DNA of 64,000 nt, taken from positions 95,590,624 through 95,654,623 of the forward strand of contig CM049308.1 of NCBI GenBank assembly GCA_026874595.1, in the 5' to 3' direction. The notes under the pieces are model-generated. The model saw nothing but the letters and a program-made list of their open reading frames with translations. It did no database searches and was not told the origin of the DNA. The number at the start of each line of letters is the position of its first letter. The stretch's first letter is position 1. Position numbers and translations under genes: made by a program. Below are positions 24,480 to 33,691 of this stretch, piece after piece. The DNA is from Sipunculus nudus. Lineage: Eukaryota; Annelida; Sipuncula; Golfingiida; Sipunculidae.

Positions 24480-26057
24480 GTGAAAGTGCAAATATTCAAT
24501 TATAAAATTAGTGGATGTTTTTATACCCATGAATTTGTTGGGGGGGCTCAGCCCCCCTAACAATTTCATTGGGGGGGGGGGGGGGCCCGGCCCCTGCGGG
24601 CCCCCCGGTTTCGCCGCCTTTGTATACATGCAAGATGAAAGAAAGTTCCCACCAAGTAAAGCCTGGGGCTAGCAAGCTGCAAGATGGACCACTGTGTGTG
24701 TAATGGGGGGGGGACAGATTATGATGACTTTGTACTATTGGTTGACCATTATATGTAGCTATAGAGGAACATGGCAGCACGGAGCTTTCTGAAATAGACA
24801 TATGACAGTATGAACATGTATGAAAGATACATAATTCCGATTTCTTTTAGAACAATATTTTGTGTTAAGGTGGGAGATAAATGTACAAAAATATCGCAGC
24901 TGGATTTATTGGATTTAAATATAGGATATTAGAAAGTAACAAATAGAATGGGCCACATGGAGTCTATTTGAAATCTCTATGCTGAATCAAAATGGCAAAA
25001 AATGTATCACTTCTGATACTCGGTCATATCCAGTATCATGCATGGTAACAGCAAAAGTCAATCTAAATTATTAATTTAATAGTGACAAGTAGGCAAGTGA
25101 AGCATGCGTAAGCAATTGATGGGCCACTTTAAAAAAACATATGTGTATGCGACTGTTCCGAGGCCGGGGTCCACTGGAGATTTGATAAAACAACATATTA
25201 TGGTACTGGATTTCTTTAAGGATTTTCTTGAAAGTGCTGATTTGGCAATTTCAATTGTAAAGTGCCAGCATATACTATTAAGGTAATCTTGGTACAAACA
25301 CTTTGTGTTTTAAGTTTGTGGTGTCTAAAGTAAAGTGGTGTTTGTGGGATCCTCTTCCGGGTTGTCGGGGAAGCGCTCGGAAAGTTAAAGGAACCCCCCC
25401 CCCCCCCCGCCCCGGTGAAAAATATATGTAGGCCCCTAGGCCTATTCATCGTACCTTTTAGAGCACCCAGTTCCATTTCTGAAAATAACAGAGGCAAGAC
25501 AAATATTTATATGTATCGATTACATAAATTTTCCATGACTGACCACTTCATCTCCCTTCAGACCTTCCCTCCTCCAAATACGCCACTCTTTTTAATACAA
25601 CAATGGAGCTTCGGTTCTAGATCTCCGGACAGAAGTTCTCATTCACTGTGTATTTACTGCCTACACAACAACTCGAAGGCCCAACAAAGAATAACTGACG
25701 TAAACAAGTGTCCCACATGGATTTTCTCCTGTCCCTGTCTGGCCGCTTGGGCAAAGCCAAAGCCAACAGCCACAAGCCATTTATTATTCCTGTGTAGTAA
25801 TCCTATATATGGTGATATGTTGAACTGGTATGAAGGATCCATTATTACATCAAATTATGTCTTATAAGACAGATCGAGGTTGTTACGATTCCGCCAATCA
25901 GACTGACGCTGTGTGACAACCTGACCGACTAGGGGCAATGAGTATACACACGTAATGAAAAGAAAATACTTCATAGCAGCATTTATAAATAACAATACTT
26001 GCCGGGCCCGTAGAGAGTCACAACCACGACAAGAAGGTTCAAATACCACGCTGCCAT
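11855..26057 (-). CDS. Ly6/uPAR-like type I membrane protein with cytoplasmic cysteine cluster, five exons
   Basis: Exons on the minus strand are 26003-26057, 19208-19390, 18351-18582, 16502-16620 and 11855-12015. They sum to 750 nt, a 249-residue protein, and phases agree at every junction. Exon 1 gives a signal peptide (MAAWYLNLLVVVVTLYGPG). Exons 2 and 3 give the ectodomain: it opens DALECYTC (LxCxxC start of the Ly6/uPAR three-finger fold) and closes ACACNNDYCN, the CxCxxDxCN end of that fold, at about residues 134-143. The domain is long for the family. Exon 4 encodes a membrane span (about 163-176, GGGLLLLISV) running into a CGCCCCYCCCRKK cluster, likely palmitoylated, which replaces the usual GPI signal. 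The tail ends NEVI, possibly a PDZ ligand. Donor 1 is GC (CCCG|GCAAGT) and donor 3 is GTGCGT. The exon 3 to 4 junction is the least certain and could hide another small exon. Ligand and function are unknown; surface receptor or adaptor roles are typical for the family. Confidence 0.75.
12219..16437. repeat. Large minisatellite, 31 bp unit, about 136 copies, in the last intron of the Ly6-like gene
   Basis: The unit is TGGTCTACACGATCATATCA plus CACCTACAGAT, with variants at a few fixed positions (GGTTTACACG, GGTCTTCACG, CATGTCAC, ATTTCAC). No spacer sequence separates units, so this is not a CRISPR array. Because 31 is one more than a multiple of three and no phase of the unit contains a stop on the plus strand, all three forward frames stay open for kilobases; the giant frames are not genes. 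A shortened unit (GGTCTTCATACAGACTGG) occurs at about 13807 and again 1319 bp later, which shows that a block of about 42 units was duplicated. Confidence 0.98.
16438..16501. other. Intron flank between the 31 bp array and the membrane-span exon
   Basis: A short intron segment directly after the donor of the membrane-span exon (GAAG|GTAAGATG on the minus strand). The array therefore comes to within about 65 bp of an exon. Confidence 0.6.
16781..16826. repeat. Poly-C then poly-G tract (possible foldback)
   Basis: About 17 C are followed within 20 bp by a run of about 14 G, which could pair as a hairpin. It lies in intron 3 of the Ly6-like gene. Assembly and sequencing errors are likely at such tracts. 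Confidence 0.85.
17018..17043. repeat. Short (TG)n/(CG) microsatellite next to an ATATAT run
   Basis: ATATATAAATATATG leads into about 9 TG and a GCGCGTGCG end. It is intronic and makes spurious open frames on both strands. Confidence 0.9.
17457..17845. repeat. Minisatellite, 27 bp unit, about 14 copies, in intron 3 of the Ly6-like gene
   Basis: The unit is ACAAACACCGCACACTATAG followed by TCTGCTC, with a variant block ACACGAAGGTCTGCTC in copies three to six. It is 27 bp, so frames stay open as nine-residue repeats on both strands, which is an artefact. The unit is unrelated in sequence to the 31 bp array about 1 kb away. Confidence 0.95.
17846..18350. other. Intron 3 remainder, nothing recognised
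   Basis: No repeat or exon is supported. A plus-strand frame at 18027 to 18215 has no recognisable motif. Confidence 0.4.
19391..20799. other. Intron 1 sequence of the Ly6-like gene with mononucleotide and GA tracts
   Basis: Intronic sequence, assuming the 26057 first exon is used. It contains a C run at about 19722 to 19737 and (GA)n followed by G11 at about 20563 to 20608. No exon is seen. Confidence 0.5.
20800..22106 (-). mobile_element. Helentron/Helitron-like non-autonomous element with three internal tandem units
   Basis: Read on the minus strand the element begins GTATCCCCAGACAAAGTC-GGGGGATAC, a hairpin that doubles as a subterminal inverted repeat. It ends with GTCTGGGGATAC, then a hairpin GGCACC/GGTGCC (CTGCGGTGCC arm with one change), then nine bases, then CTAG followed by T. 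Hairpin plus CTRR before a T is the known 3' end of rolling-circle transposons; paired subterminal repeats and internal tandem repeats are typical of the Helentron-associated class. Inside are three units of about 325 bp, each with a GGTGGCGCCACC-type palindrome, GGTCATGACC and TGACCTTGA. A poly-C run of 14 lies near the 3' end. No Rep/helicase coding is present. A much longer relative lies at 54493 to 60768 in opposite orientation. Confidence 0.75.
22267..23548 (+). mobile_element. Non-autonomous Helitron with 5' TC end and 3' hairpin-CTAG end
   Basis: The left end reads A|TCTATATATTAATAGCG, matching the Helitron rule of a 5' TC after a host A. The right end is CCGTGC-GTATA-GCACGG, a perfect 6 bp stem at 23521 to 23537, then seven bases and CTAG before T. 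The first roughly 80 bp recur at about 23425 to 23505 (ATATATTAAAAGCGTAACGCGA). There are therefore two readings: one 1.28 kb element with an internal copy of its 5' end, or a 5' fragment followed by a complete element of only about 124 bp. No Rep/helicase frame was seen. The interior from 22440 to 22800 is GC-rich and unlike the surroundings. Confidence 0.7.
22653..22688. other. Perfect GC-rich hairpin inside the Helitron
   Basis: GGGGGGTCGCA at 22653 to 22663 pairs without mismatch with TGCGACCCCCC at 22678 to 22688 across a 14-base loop. It is within the GC-rich insert and could be a structured transcript or captured sequence. No RNA family was recognised. Confidence 0.7.
23948..24618. mobile_element. 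Small TIR element ending GGCGGCGAAAC ... GTTTCGCCGCC
   Basis: Perfect 11 bp inverted ends lie about 670 bp apart, followed inward by GC-rich sequence (TGTGGGGCCC at the left, GGGCCCGGCCCC at the right) and two (AT)n microsatellites at about 23980-24085 and 24426-24474. Near the right end is the palindrome GGGGGGCTCAGCCCCCC. No transposase coding is present, so it would be a MITE-like passenger. A target-site duplication was not confirmed. Confidence 0.6.
24623..26002. other. Sequence between the TIR element and the first exon, nothing recognised
   Basis: Non-coding by inspection. A frame at 25415 to 25867 (150 codons, plus) has mixed composition and no recognisable domain. There is a C run of about 14 at 25396. 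Confidence 0.4.
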
Positions 26058-26092
26058 TTTGTGCTTTGTGCGGTAAGATGGAATAAGGACAC

Positions 26093-26101
26093 TTCCCGGA
26101 A
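26093..26101. promoter_or_regulatory. TTCCCGGAA box upstream of first exon A
   Basis: A TTCN3GAA palindrome, the known form of a STAT/GAS-type site, lies 36 bp upstream of the ATG at 26057. It sits in a conserved block (CACTTCCCGGAAAA, then AGAGCA(C/T)GG(C/T)(G/A)GCACAGAT) that is repeated upstream of first exon B. Binding is inferred only; an ETS-type factor is an alternative. Confidence 0.4.
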
Positions 26102-26644
26102 AAAAGAGCACGGCGGCACAGATAACCTCACACACCTACACGCGGTTTGCAGCTAAAGCTGGCTGGCCCAGAGAGAGCTGGCAAAAAACTCTATCAATTG
26201 ACAAAGTTGTTGTTGGCCTAAATACACAGGACATTGATGATTCAACTCACAATGTCGGCGGTATCAAACCTATAAGGCCATACAGGCCGCAGGTGGTGAA
26301 CGAGCATGGATCAGTCAGATTGGGCATTATTATGTGTAATTAAGCCTACTAAATGATCAATCAGTAAATGATTACAGATATCGGAACCCTGGTCATTCCA
26401 ATAAAATTAATTTTTCGTGTGAAGAAATATGTCACAAATATACATTTTTACAGGTTTTAAAACTAGCTTCTTCTTGCTGGCGTTCTGTTTAGGAATCAAT
26501 CAAACACCCGCTGACGTCACTGAAAAAATGTATCAGAGGTATCTACGTGCGAAGGTTAATAAGAAAATAATAACCACTCTCAGGCATGTAGGCACTAATG
26601 CCAATGTATTACATGTATATCAGGGTTAAGGTCAATTTCACATA

Positions 26645-26755
26645 CAGTGGCGGATCCATGGGGGGGGGGGGGGGTCCATTGGGTCCGGGCTGTATAGCTG
26701 TGTACGACACATAGCTGTATATATGCGTCAGATAGCCTATAGCTGTATACGTCAC
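26645..26755. repeat. CAGTGGCGGATCC end with G run and CTGTATA tandem repeats
   Basis: ACAGTGGCGGATCCATGG is followed by a G run of about 13 and then about three copies of a roughly 27 bp CTGTATA...CGTC unit. The GGCGGATCC motif reappears inverted at 44537 (GGATCCGCCACTGCAC), suggesting both are ends of a common dispersed element. Only one end is visible here. Confidence 0.5.
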
Positions 26756-26759
26756 AATG

Positions 26760-28560
26760 AAGGGATCGCCTTTCAACATCTATTCTTATATATGTTATCC
26801 TAACCCTAAACAAATTTCAACATCTTTCCAGATTCCTCACAAAGGATAACCATAATATCTCTCGCCAGCTGGCGGAGGTATAAAGTTCTAAACATCAAAT
26901 TTACTGATGGTGATTTCTTCTGTAGCTGATACAAATATATAAATATAGAAATTGTTTTTCTTTGTTTTATCAAACGAAAACATGAGAGGTATCTGTTATT
27001 AAATCTGACTCTCGTGAATACAAAATATATGCGATCAAACAACTCTAAACTTAAACTTAACGTGGTTACAGAAAACGGTGTAAGATAGAACTAAAAAAAC
27101 TCTAATTGTTCCATTTTCGAATCCGCTTCAAATCAGCCAAAAACATGTGTATTAATTTAAGTTATTTTACTTTTCATTATACTTTAACTTGATGTTGTTC
27201 CGGATAATAAATTGCAGAAAATATGTGCTTATTTTGATATTGATGTTAATTACATACTTACATTAATTAATTCCATTACCCAGTCATTTTGTATTTTCAA
27301 TCTCCTCACTTAAATTCGAAAATACAAGACTCATGCACACCTCTACATGATATAATTATATATTGCAGGATACAGACGCACAGGTTTGCTGCAATTTATA
27401 ACTGAAAGTTGAGGATTTACTCTGAAAATAATCTTTAAATAAATCTTTGCAATTTTCTAGAAGTGAATTAATAAATATTTATTAATTCAGTAAATTAGTT
27501 ACATTCTCTCATGCAAAGGAGTTTAATCAAAATTTTCTTGAGATCAAGTCAGTTACTAGTATTTAAAATGCAATAGGACTGTACAGATCACCGGGGCTGT
27601 ATGACCATGGCGTGTTTTGAAAACTTTTAATGGAGTAATTATTCAAAGAGTCTTCTTGAGATCTTCGAGTGTAATGACGACTGTGTTACTGATAGGTACA
27701 TAGTACCCACATACTCAATGGGGTTTAAAATAACAAATATGTAGAATGATACCATATAAAACTATAAACACTATTTAAATCAATCAACATTACTGACAAA
27801 GCTGCACGTGCTTACTCATATCTAGCTTGTTTTGATCCAGCATGATGTTAGAGCCCCTTGTCTGGAAAAATATTTAGTTGTCCATAAATTCCTCAGCTAA
27901 TACATTTATTAACATCGTTTTCTTTTTCATTAAAGATTTTTTATTACAAATAAGATTTATTTGAATGTACGTTATACACTGATAATCTTCATAATGCATG
28001 TATAAAAAAAAATCTACACATATGTCAATGAACATCAATAAGTCGCACTGTTTTGAAAATATGCTCTGGTGCCAACCACATTTAATTTGCATTTCCTTAA
28101 GTGCATTCTCAATACGTGTTATATTTAAATCTTCAGTAACCAGAGACGAAGACTGTCAAACTTAATTGGTAGTTAAATCCTTTAAATATTGCAACAAAAT
28201 TTTGAACATGGAGATTTTTAAAAAATTTCTATCATCATTTCATTGACGTTCCTGAACGAATAAACGCTACATCTTGTAGATAATGAAAACTTCACCAGTT
28301 ATTCAGTATTGGACCAAATTAATTGTTCAGGCTGTTACACATGCACCTGAAAAGATTTGTATTAATGCCAATCTAGCATTCTTTTATAAAAAAAAAACTA
28401 TTGTATAGATCTAATACTTGATCATGGTTGCCATGAAGGTTGCCATGATGGTCATGGTTACATACCTGTGGGTAATACAATATACACGAAAGGTTAAATG
28501 TAAACTACATATATACAAATGACCCTTCGACAGACTTATACAGTCATTTTAGAAGATAAA
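26760..28560. other. AT-rich sequence between the two first exons, no gene recognised
   Basis: No exon could be supported. At about 27812-27857 (minus) a 46 nt block is flanked by TTTTTCCAG and GTAAGC, but in the phase set by the neighbouring first exon it meets a stop, so it is not called. Confidence 0.45.
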
Positions 28561-28573
28561 AAGAAATACTAGC

Positions 28574-28625
28574 CTGGTCGGTAAAGTACAACAAAGAAGA
28601 TCACCAAACACGTATACCACGCCAT
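28574..28625 (-). CDS. Second signal-peptide exon, alternative or duplicate first exon of the Ly6-like gene
   Basis: Minus-strand ATG at 28625 encodes MAWYTCLVIFFVVLYRPG, similar to the first exon at 26057 (MAAWYLNLLVVVVTLYGPG). It ends in the same phase (1) at a matching GC donor (CCAG|GCTAGTATT against CCCG|GCAAGTATT). Upstream sequence is also conserved between the two (CACTTCCCGGAAAA block). No second set of Ly6 exons lies between 26057 and 28574, so it could splice to the shared exon at 19390 as an alternative first exon. Otherwise it is what remains of a tandem duplicate. In either case it would supply the signal peptide. Confidence 0.55.
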
Positions 28626-28666
28626 TTTACGCTTCCTTGTATAAAGACGTAAAAGAGCTAGGTCAC

Positions 28667-28675
28667 TTCCCGGAA
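28667..28675. promoter_or_regulatory. TTCCCGGAA box upstream of first exon B
   Basis: The same nine bases as at 26093, 42 bp upstream of the ATG at 28625, inside the block conserved between the two first exons. Conservation may reflect recent duplication rather than selection. Confidence 0.4.
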
Positions 28676-28699
28676 AATAGAGCATGGTAGCACAGATCC

Positions 28700-29353
28700 C
28701 CGCCCGGAACTACAGACCACAGAAAGGTTAGAACAAGGGCCTTTTTTAGGCGGTACAGACTCATTTGTCCGTATGCTCAAAAGCTGACTTAGTAAACCTA
28801 ACATAGTCCACGTATTTGCTTAATCTTGGACTGGCTAAAACCGGATTATTGGTGTATTGTTAACGGCATGCACAAAGAAAGACCACAGAAAGTTTAGCCA
28901 AACCAAGTACTAACTCCTTAAACCTGGTACTAAACTCAATATATGAATATTAATGAAGCAGGTCAACAGGGTCATGGTGGGGATTCCCAAAAGAAAACAA
29001 CAGTTAGGAGCCGTTTTTAATGTTGTCTTCAGCTCTTCAGTGTATGTTAGGGCTGGTGTCTGTGTAATATTTGTGGAACCAAAATTATAAAACCTCCTAC
29101 AACAGATTGGTTGGTTAAAACATGTAAAATATAAGTTAAATGAGCCTGTATAGCTGGGTCGTGCTGAGCTATCGTGACGGGTCCTGGGTCATTACAGGCT
29201 AGGATTCAGAATATTTTCCAAAGGGACATGTCAGAATATGTCAAGGCACAGACTATATATATAATAAGTAAATTATATAACAAATATATATATAATAAAT
29301 ATTTGACCAGGAACTGATGGGGAGGGCCTAGGGGTCTCCCCCAGAAAAAAAAA
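28700..29353. other. Intergenic sequence, nothing recognised
   Basis: No supported coding sequence or structured repeat on either strand. Confidence 0.4.
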
Positions 29354-29596
29354 TTAAAAATAAAAGGCAAAAACTTTATCTCCGAGCTTCCCAGGATCAA
29401 ACTGAAGAACTTTGCCGGTTCATGGGGACGTTTGAGTCAAAATAAAAAAAATGTAACTGGATATACAGTTACAATTAAAAATAAAAGGCAAAAACTTTAT
29501 CTCCGGGCTTCCAAGGTTACAAACTGAAGAACTTTGCTGGTTCATGGCGACGTATGAGTCAAAATAAAAAAAAAATGTAACAGGATATACAGGTAC
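29354..29596. repeat. Tandem duplication, about 120 bp unit, two copies
   Basis: The stretch from AATTAAAAATAAAAGGCAAA to GGATATACAG is repeated at once with about 10 differences, including AAAATAAAAAAAA length changes. It is non-coding. Confidence 0.9.
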
Positions 29597-29599
29597 ATA

Positions 29600-30128
29600 A
29601 TTTTAATAAAGAAATAGATACATGGTAACACATGGAATCCGTAATCTGTTTTTATTCTGGATGCTTTGGTCAAGCTAACAAGAATTGTTACCTCTGATTT
29701 TCATTGTTATCCAGTCATTACATTATAAGATAATAGAATGAGGAGATAACACATTTTACAATGACGGGTAGCTGAGGGAGGGCCAGTGAATCACGGGAAG
29801 GCAATGTAATGAGCCACTATCAGCTATTCTAGTATTTTAATAACCTAGAATCTTATGGCGTTCAAGTGAATTCAGGGAACTATATAATTATATATACAAT
29901 ATTTTGCACAGTTCACAAGTCGGCTGAAAAATTGTTCAGGATGGGAGCAGGAAGGGGGTGTCGACCTTGAACCCCCCTTTTGATCCGACCTTATAGTTCA
30001 TTATAAAAAAATGATTTTACAAAGTTCCAGTTTCTCACTAAAATTGAAGCATGGATTGACTCGGAATTAATTTACTGTGCTTATTTATCATTCACAGCTT
30101 TATCTTTTGTGTAGGAATATTTGCGCAA

Positions 30129-30219
<91 letters not shown>

Positions 30220-30713
30220 TCTTTTTATTATGTGACACGGGCGTAGCTCCTGTGTTGGCCCTCGTGTCTGGCCGCTTGTTACATTCTATGTTTAAAAAGT
30301 AATGGTTGAACTCTCGATGTCATGTGAGCCTTGGGTTTTCACGCCTGGTCGTAGGTCACGTGTAAATAAACTATGAATAGTAATAACGTAATGAAAAAGG
30401 AGAGAAAAAAGTGAAAAAATATTAAATAAATAAATAAAAAAAAATAAAGGAAAAAAGAATACAAATAAGCAAAAACAAAAACAAAAAGACTCAATAATTC
30501 GAAAATAATACAGATACTTGTATGCCTAGAAATTCATACAATAAACTCATATATGGTATTCTTGTGGCTGAAATATTAAGTTAAAGCAGTGTTACAAACA
30601 TTATAAGATACATAATACAAAAAAATGCAAATTGATCAGTTTCCTTTTGTTGATTTCCTTAAGCTGAAAGCATGATATACATAAGCAGCTAGTTTGGTTA
30701 TTTCACATGTATT
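29600..30713. other. AT-rich sequence with a long (TA)n microsatellite
   Basis: A (TA)n run of about 44 repeats with one AAATA interruption is at 30131 to 30217. The rest, including A-rich sequence at 30380 to 30490, shows no coding content. Confidence 0.6.
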
Positions 30714-31945
30714 TTATGATTTCAATATCTTTTTAAAATTATATTCTGTTGACTCTTGGATATCTTTTTCAAAATATTTTAACCGTAATTCCTTATATAA
30801 AGGACATTCCATCAGGAAGTGACTCTCATCTTCAATAATGTTATAACCATACCTTATACAATATTTACAGACACTTTCTTCTCTATCCAAGCCATAATGT
30901 CGTCCTGTTTCTATTTGTAACTTATGATCTGAACATCTAAATTTAGCTAATGGGGTTTTGTGATATTTATTACATACACAACTGATATATTTTTCAAAAT
31001 TCAACATGGATTTGAAAAGACCATAATACTGTAACTTATTCTTGACTTTACATCACTACTCCAGTTCTGTTGTGCCATATCTATCAATCTTTCTTTAAAA
31101 CATCTTATAAACCAGTTACAATCACCGACTTCTTGAGCCATCCATATAAAACCAAAACCAGTCTGAAAAGTAAAGATTTCACTCCTGTTACCCATGTTGA
31201 TTTACCATTTTCATCAAGTTTCCTTTATAAAATATATAAACGTCTTGGATATCTTGCCTCTTCCATATGCAGCAACCTTAACCGGTATTTAATGCACTGA
31301 ACTGAATATGTCACAAATAAAGGAAAACGGCCACAATCTCCTAAGACAGCTGCATTTGGAGTAGTGCTTCCAACATTTAATATATATTTGCAAAATTTAT
31401 AATAAACCCTTCCTAGTATTTCTGTCCCCATAACTCACTCCCATACATTAATATTGGTGCTACCATGCTATAAAATAGCTTAAAAACTTGCTTCACTGGT
31501 AAATTATTATGTTGATTAAGTTCTTGATTACTTGCACTGCCTTTGCTGTTGTTGTGTCCTATGCCATGACAGTTTAGAAGTAAAGGTAATGCCTAAATAT
31601 TTATACTGAGAAACAAGATTTATTTGTTTACCTTTAAAATACCATTTTTCTGTTTTCTAAGTAATACCTCCTCCCCTAAAAACCATGATTTGAGTTTTGT
31701 CTAAATTAATTTTCATACCATATCTGCAGCAAAATATTTGTAAATGATTAATCTGTTTTTGTTGTCTTCCTACTGATCTCCAAAATTAACAATGTTATCT
31801 GTAAATAACAATGTCATAACATCAGGTAGAATGTGGTAAATGTAAATTCCTTCTTGATTTGATATTTATAACATACTTTAAAATTCATTAATAAAAAGAG
31901 AAAATAACAATGGAGTGAGTACACCCCTTTGTCTGGTACCAACTG
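30714..31945 (-). pseudogene. Non-LTR retrotransposon (LINE) reverse transcriptase, 3' part, broken
   Basis: Read on the minus strand from 31945, the first recognisable part is GTRQ-G-VL-PLLFSLFINE, the conserved block before the catalytic motif in LINE reverse transcriptases. A decayed form of the YADD region follows (FTDN at about 31800). Downstream pieces match the usual C-terminal layout: VGSTTPNAAVLGDCGRFPLF, then RYPRRLY, then FKERLIDMAQQNW, then the end domain AKFRCSDHKLQIETGRHYG with a C-x2-C and H-x4-C zinc-finger-like set (CKYC ... ESHFLMEC). Stops and frame changes separate these pieces. The copy is 5' truncated; its upstream edge abuts the GC-rich 27 bp array. The clade is not assigned. 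Confidence 0.85.
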
Positions 31946-31962
31946 CACAATTAAAGTACCCC

Positions 31963-33691
31963 TAGCTACACAGGAGCCTGGGGGAGACATCGCTACACAG
32001 GAGCCTGGGGGAGACCTCGCTACACAGGAGCCCGGGGGAGACCTGGCTACACAGAAGCCCGGGGAGACCTCGCTACACAGGAGCCTGGGGAAGACCTCGC
32101 TACACAGAAGCCCGGGGAGACCTGGCTACACTGGAGCCTGGGGGAGACCTCGCTACACAGGAGCCCGGGGAAGACCTGGCTACACAAGAGCCCGGGGAAG
32201 ACCTGGCTACACAAGAGCCCGGGGGAGACCTGGCTACACAGGAGCCCGGGGAAGACCTAGCTACACAGGAGCCCGGGGGAGACCTGGCTACACAGGAGCA
32301 CGGGGAAGACCTAGCTACACAGGAGCCCGGGGGAGACCTGGCTACACAGGAGCCCGGGGAAGACCTGGCTACACAGGAGCCCGGGGAAGACCTCGCTACA
32401 CAGGAGCCCGGGGGAGACCTCGCTACACAGGAGCCCGGGGGAGACCTAGCTACACAGGAGCCCGGGGGAGACCTCGCTACACAGGAGCACGGGGAAGACC
32501 TAGCTACACAGGAGCCCGGGGGAGACCTCGCTACACACGAGCCTGGGGGAGACCTCGCTACACAGGAGCCCAGGGAAGACCTGGCTACACAGGAGCCCGG
32601 GGAAGACCTGGCTACACAAGAGCCCGGGGGAGACCTGGCTACACAGGAGCCTGGGGAAGACCTCGCTACACAGGAGCCCGGGGAAGACCTCGCTACACAA
32701 GTGCATGGGGAAGACCTAGTTACACAGGAGCCCGGGGGAGACCTCGCTACACAGGAGCCTGGGGGAGACCTCGCTACACAGGAGCACTGGGAAGACCTAG
32801 CTACACAGGAGCACTGGGAAGACCTGGCTACATAAGAGCCCGGGGAAGACCTGGCTACACAGGAGCCCGGGGGAGACCTGGCTACACAGGAGCCCGGGGA
32901 AGACCTCGCTACACAGGAGCCTGGGGCAGACCTCGCTACACAGAAGCTCGGGGAGACCTGGCTACACAGGAGCCTGGGGGAGACCTCGCTACACAGGAGC
33001 CCGGGGTAGACCTGGCTACACAAGAGCCCGGGGAAGACCTGGCTAAACAAGAGCCTGGGGGAGACCTGGCTACACAGGAGCCTGGGAAAGACCTCGCTAC
33101 ACAGGAGCCCGGGGAAGACCTGGCTACACAAGAGCACGGGGAAGACCTAGCTACACAGGAGCCCGGGGGAGACCTCGCTACACAGGAGCCCGGGGAAGAC
33201 TTGGCTACACAACAGCCCGGGGCAGACCTGGCTACACAGGAGCCCGGGGAAGACCTGGCTACACAGGAGCCCGGGGAAGACCAGGCTACACAAGAGCACG
33301 GGGAAGACCTAGCTACACAAGAGCCCGGGGAAGACCTCGCTACACAGGAGCCCGGGGGAGACCTCGCTACACAGGAGCCCGGGGAAGACCTCGCTACACA
33401 GGAGCCCGGGGAAGACCTCGCTACACAGGAGCCCGGGGAAGACCTCGCTACACAGAAGCCCGGGGAAGACCTCGCTACACAGGAGCCCGGGGGAGACCTC
33501 GCTACACAGGAGCCCAGGGAAGACCTCGCTACACATGTGCCCGGGGAAGACCTGGCTACACAAGAGCACGGGGAAGACCTAGCTACACAGGAGCCCGGGG
33601 GAGACCTCGCTACAGAGGAGCCTGGGGGAGACCTCGCTACACAGGAGCCCGGGGAAGACCTGGCTACACAAGAGCCCGGGGGAGACCTCGA
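31963..33691. repeat. GC-rich minisatellite, 27 bp unit, about 64 copies
   Basis: The unit is GAAGACCTGGCTACACAGGA plus GCCCGGG, with alternates GGGAGACCTCGC and CTAGC. It is strongly GC-rich inside AT-rich sequence. The 27 bp period keeps frames open on both strands. On the plus strand it reads DLATQEPGE in one phase and GRPGYTGAR in another, and the two phases change over inside the array through small indels. The frame runs without a stop into the gypsy gag end at 33692. It has no ATG of its own near 31929, where the frame opens on a non-ATG codon, so translation is doubtful. Confidence 0.97.

Noticed and set aside
25415-25867. 150-codon plus-strand frame
   Set aside because: Mixed composition, no recognisable domain, no splice support; treated as chance.
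27812-27857. Possible extra exon of a second Ly6-like gene
   Set aside because: Splice-like ends are present, but the phase imposed by the first exon at 28625 gives an immediate stop.
32100-33137. 345-codon minus-strand frame, cysteine- and serine-rich
   Set aside because: It is the complement of the GC-rich 27 bp array; the period of 27 keeps it open. No start context or independent support.
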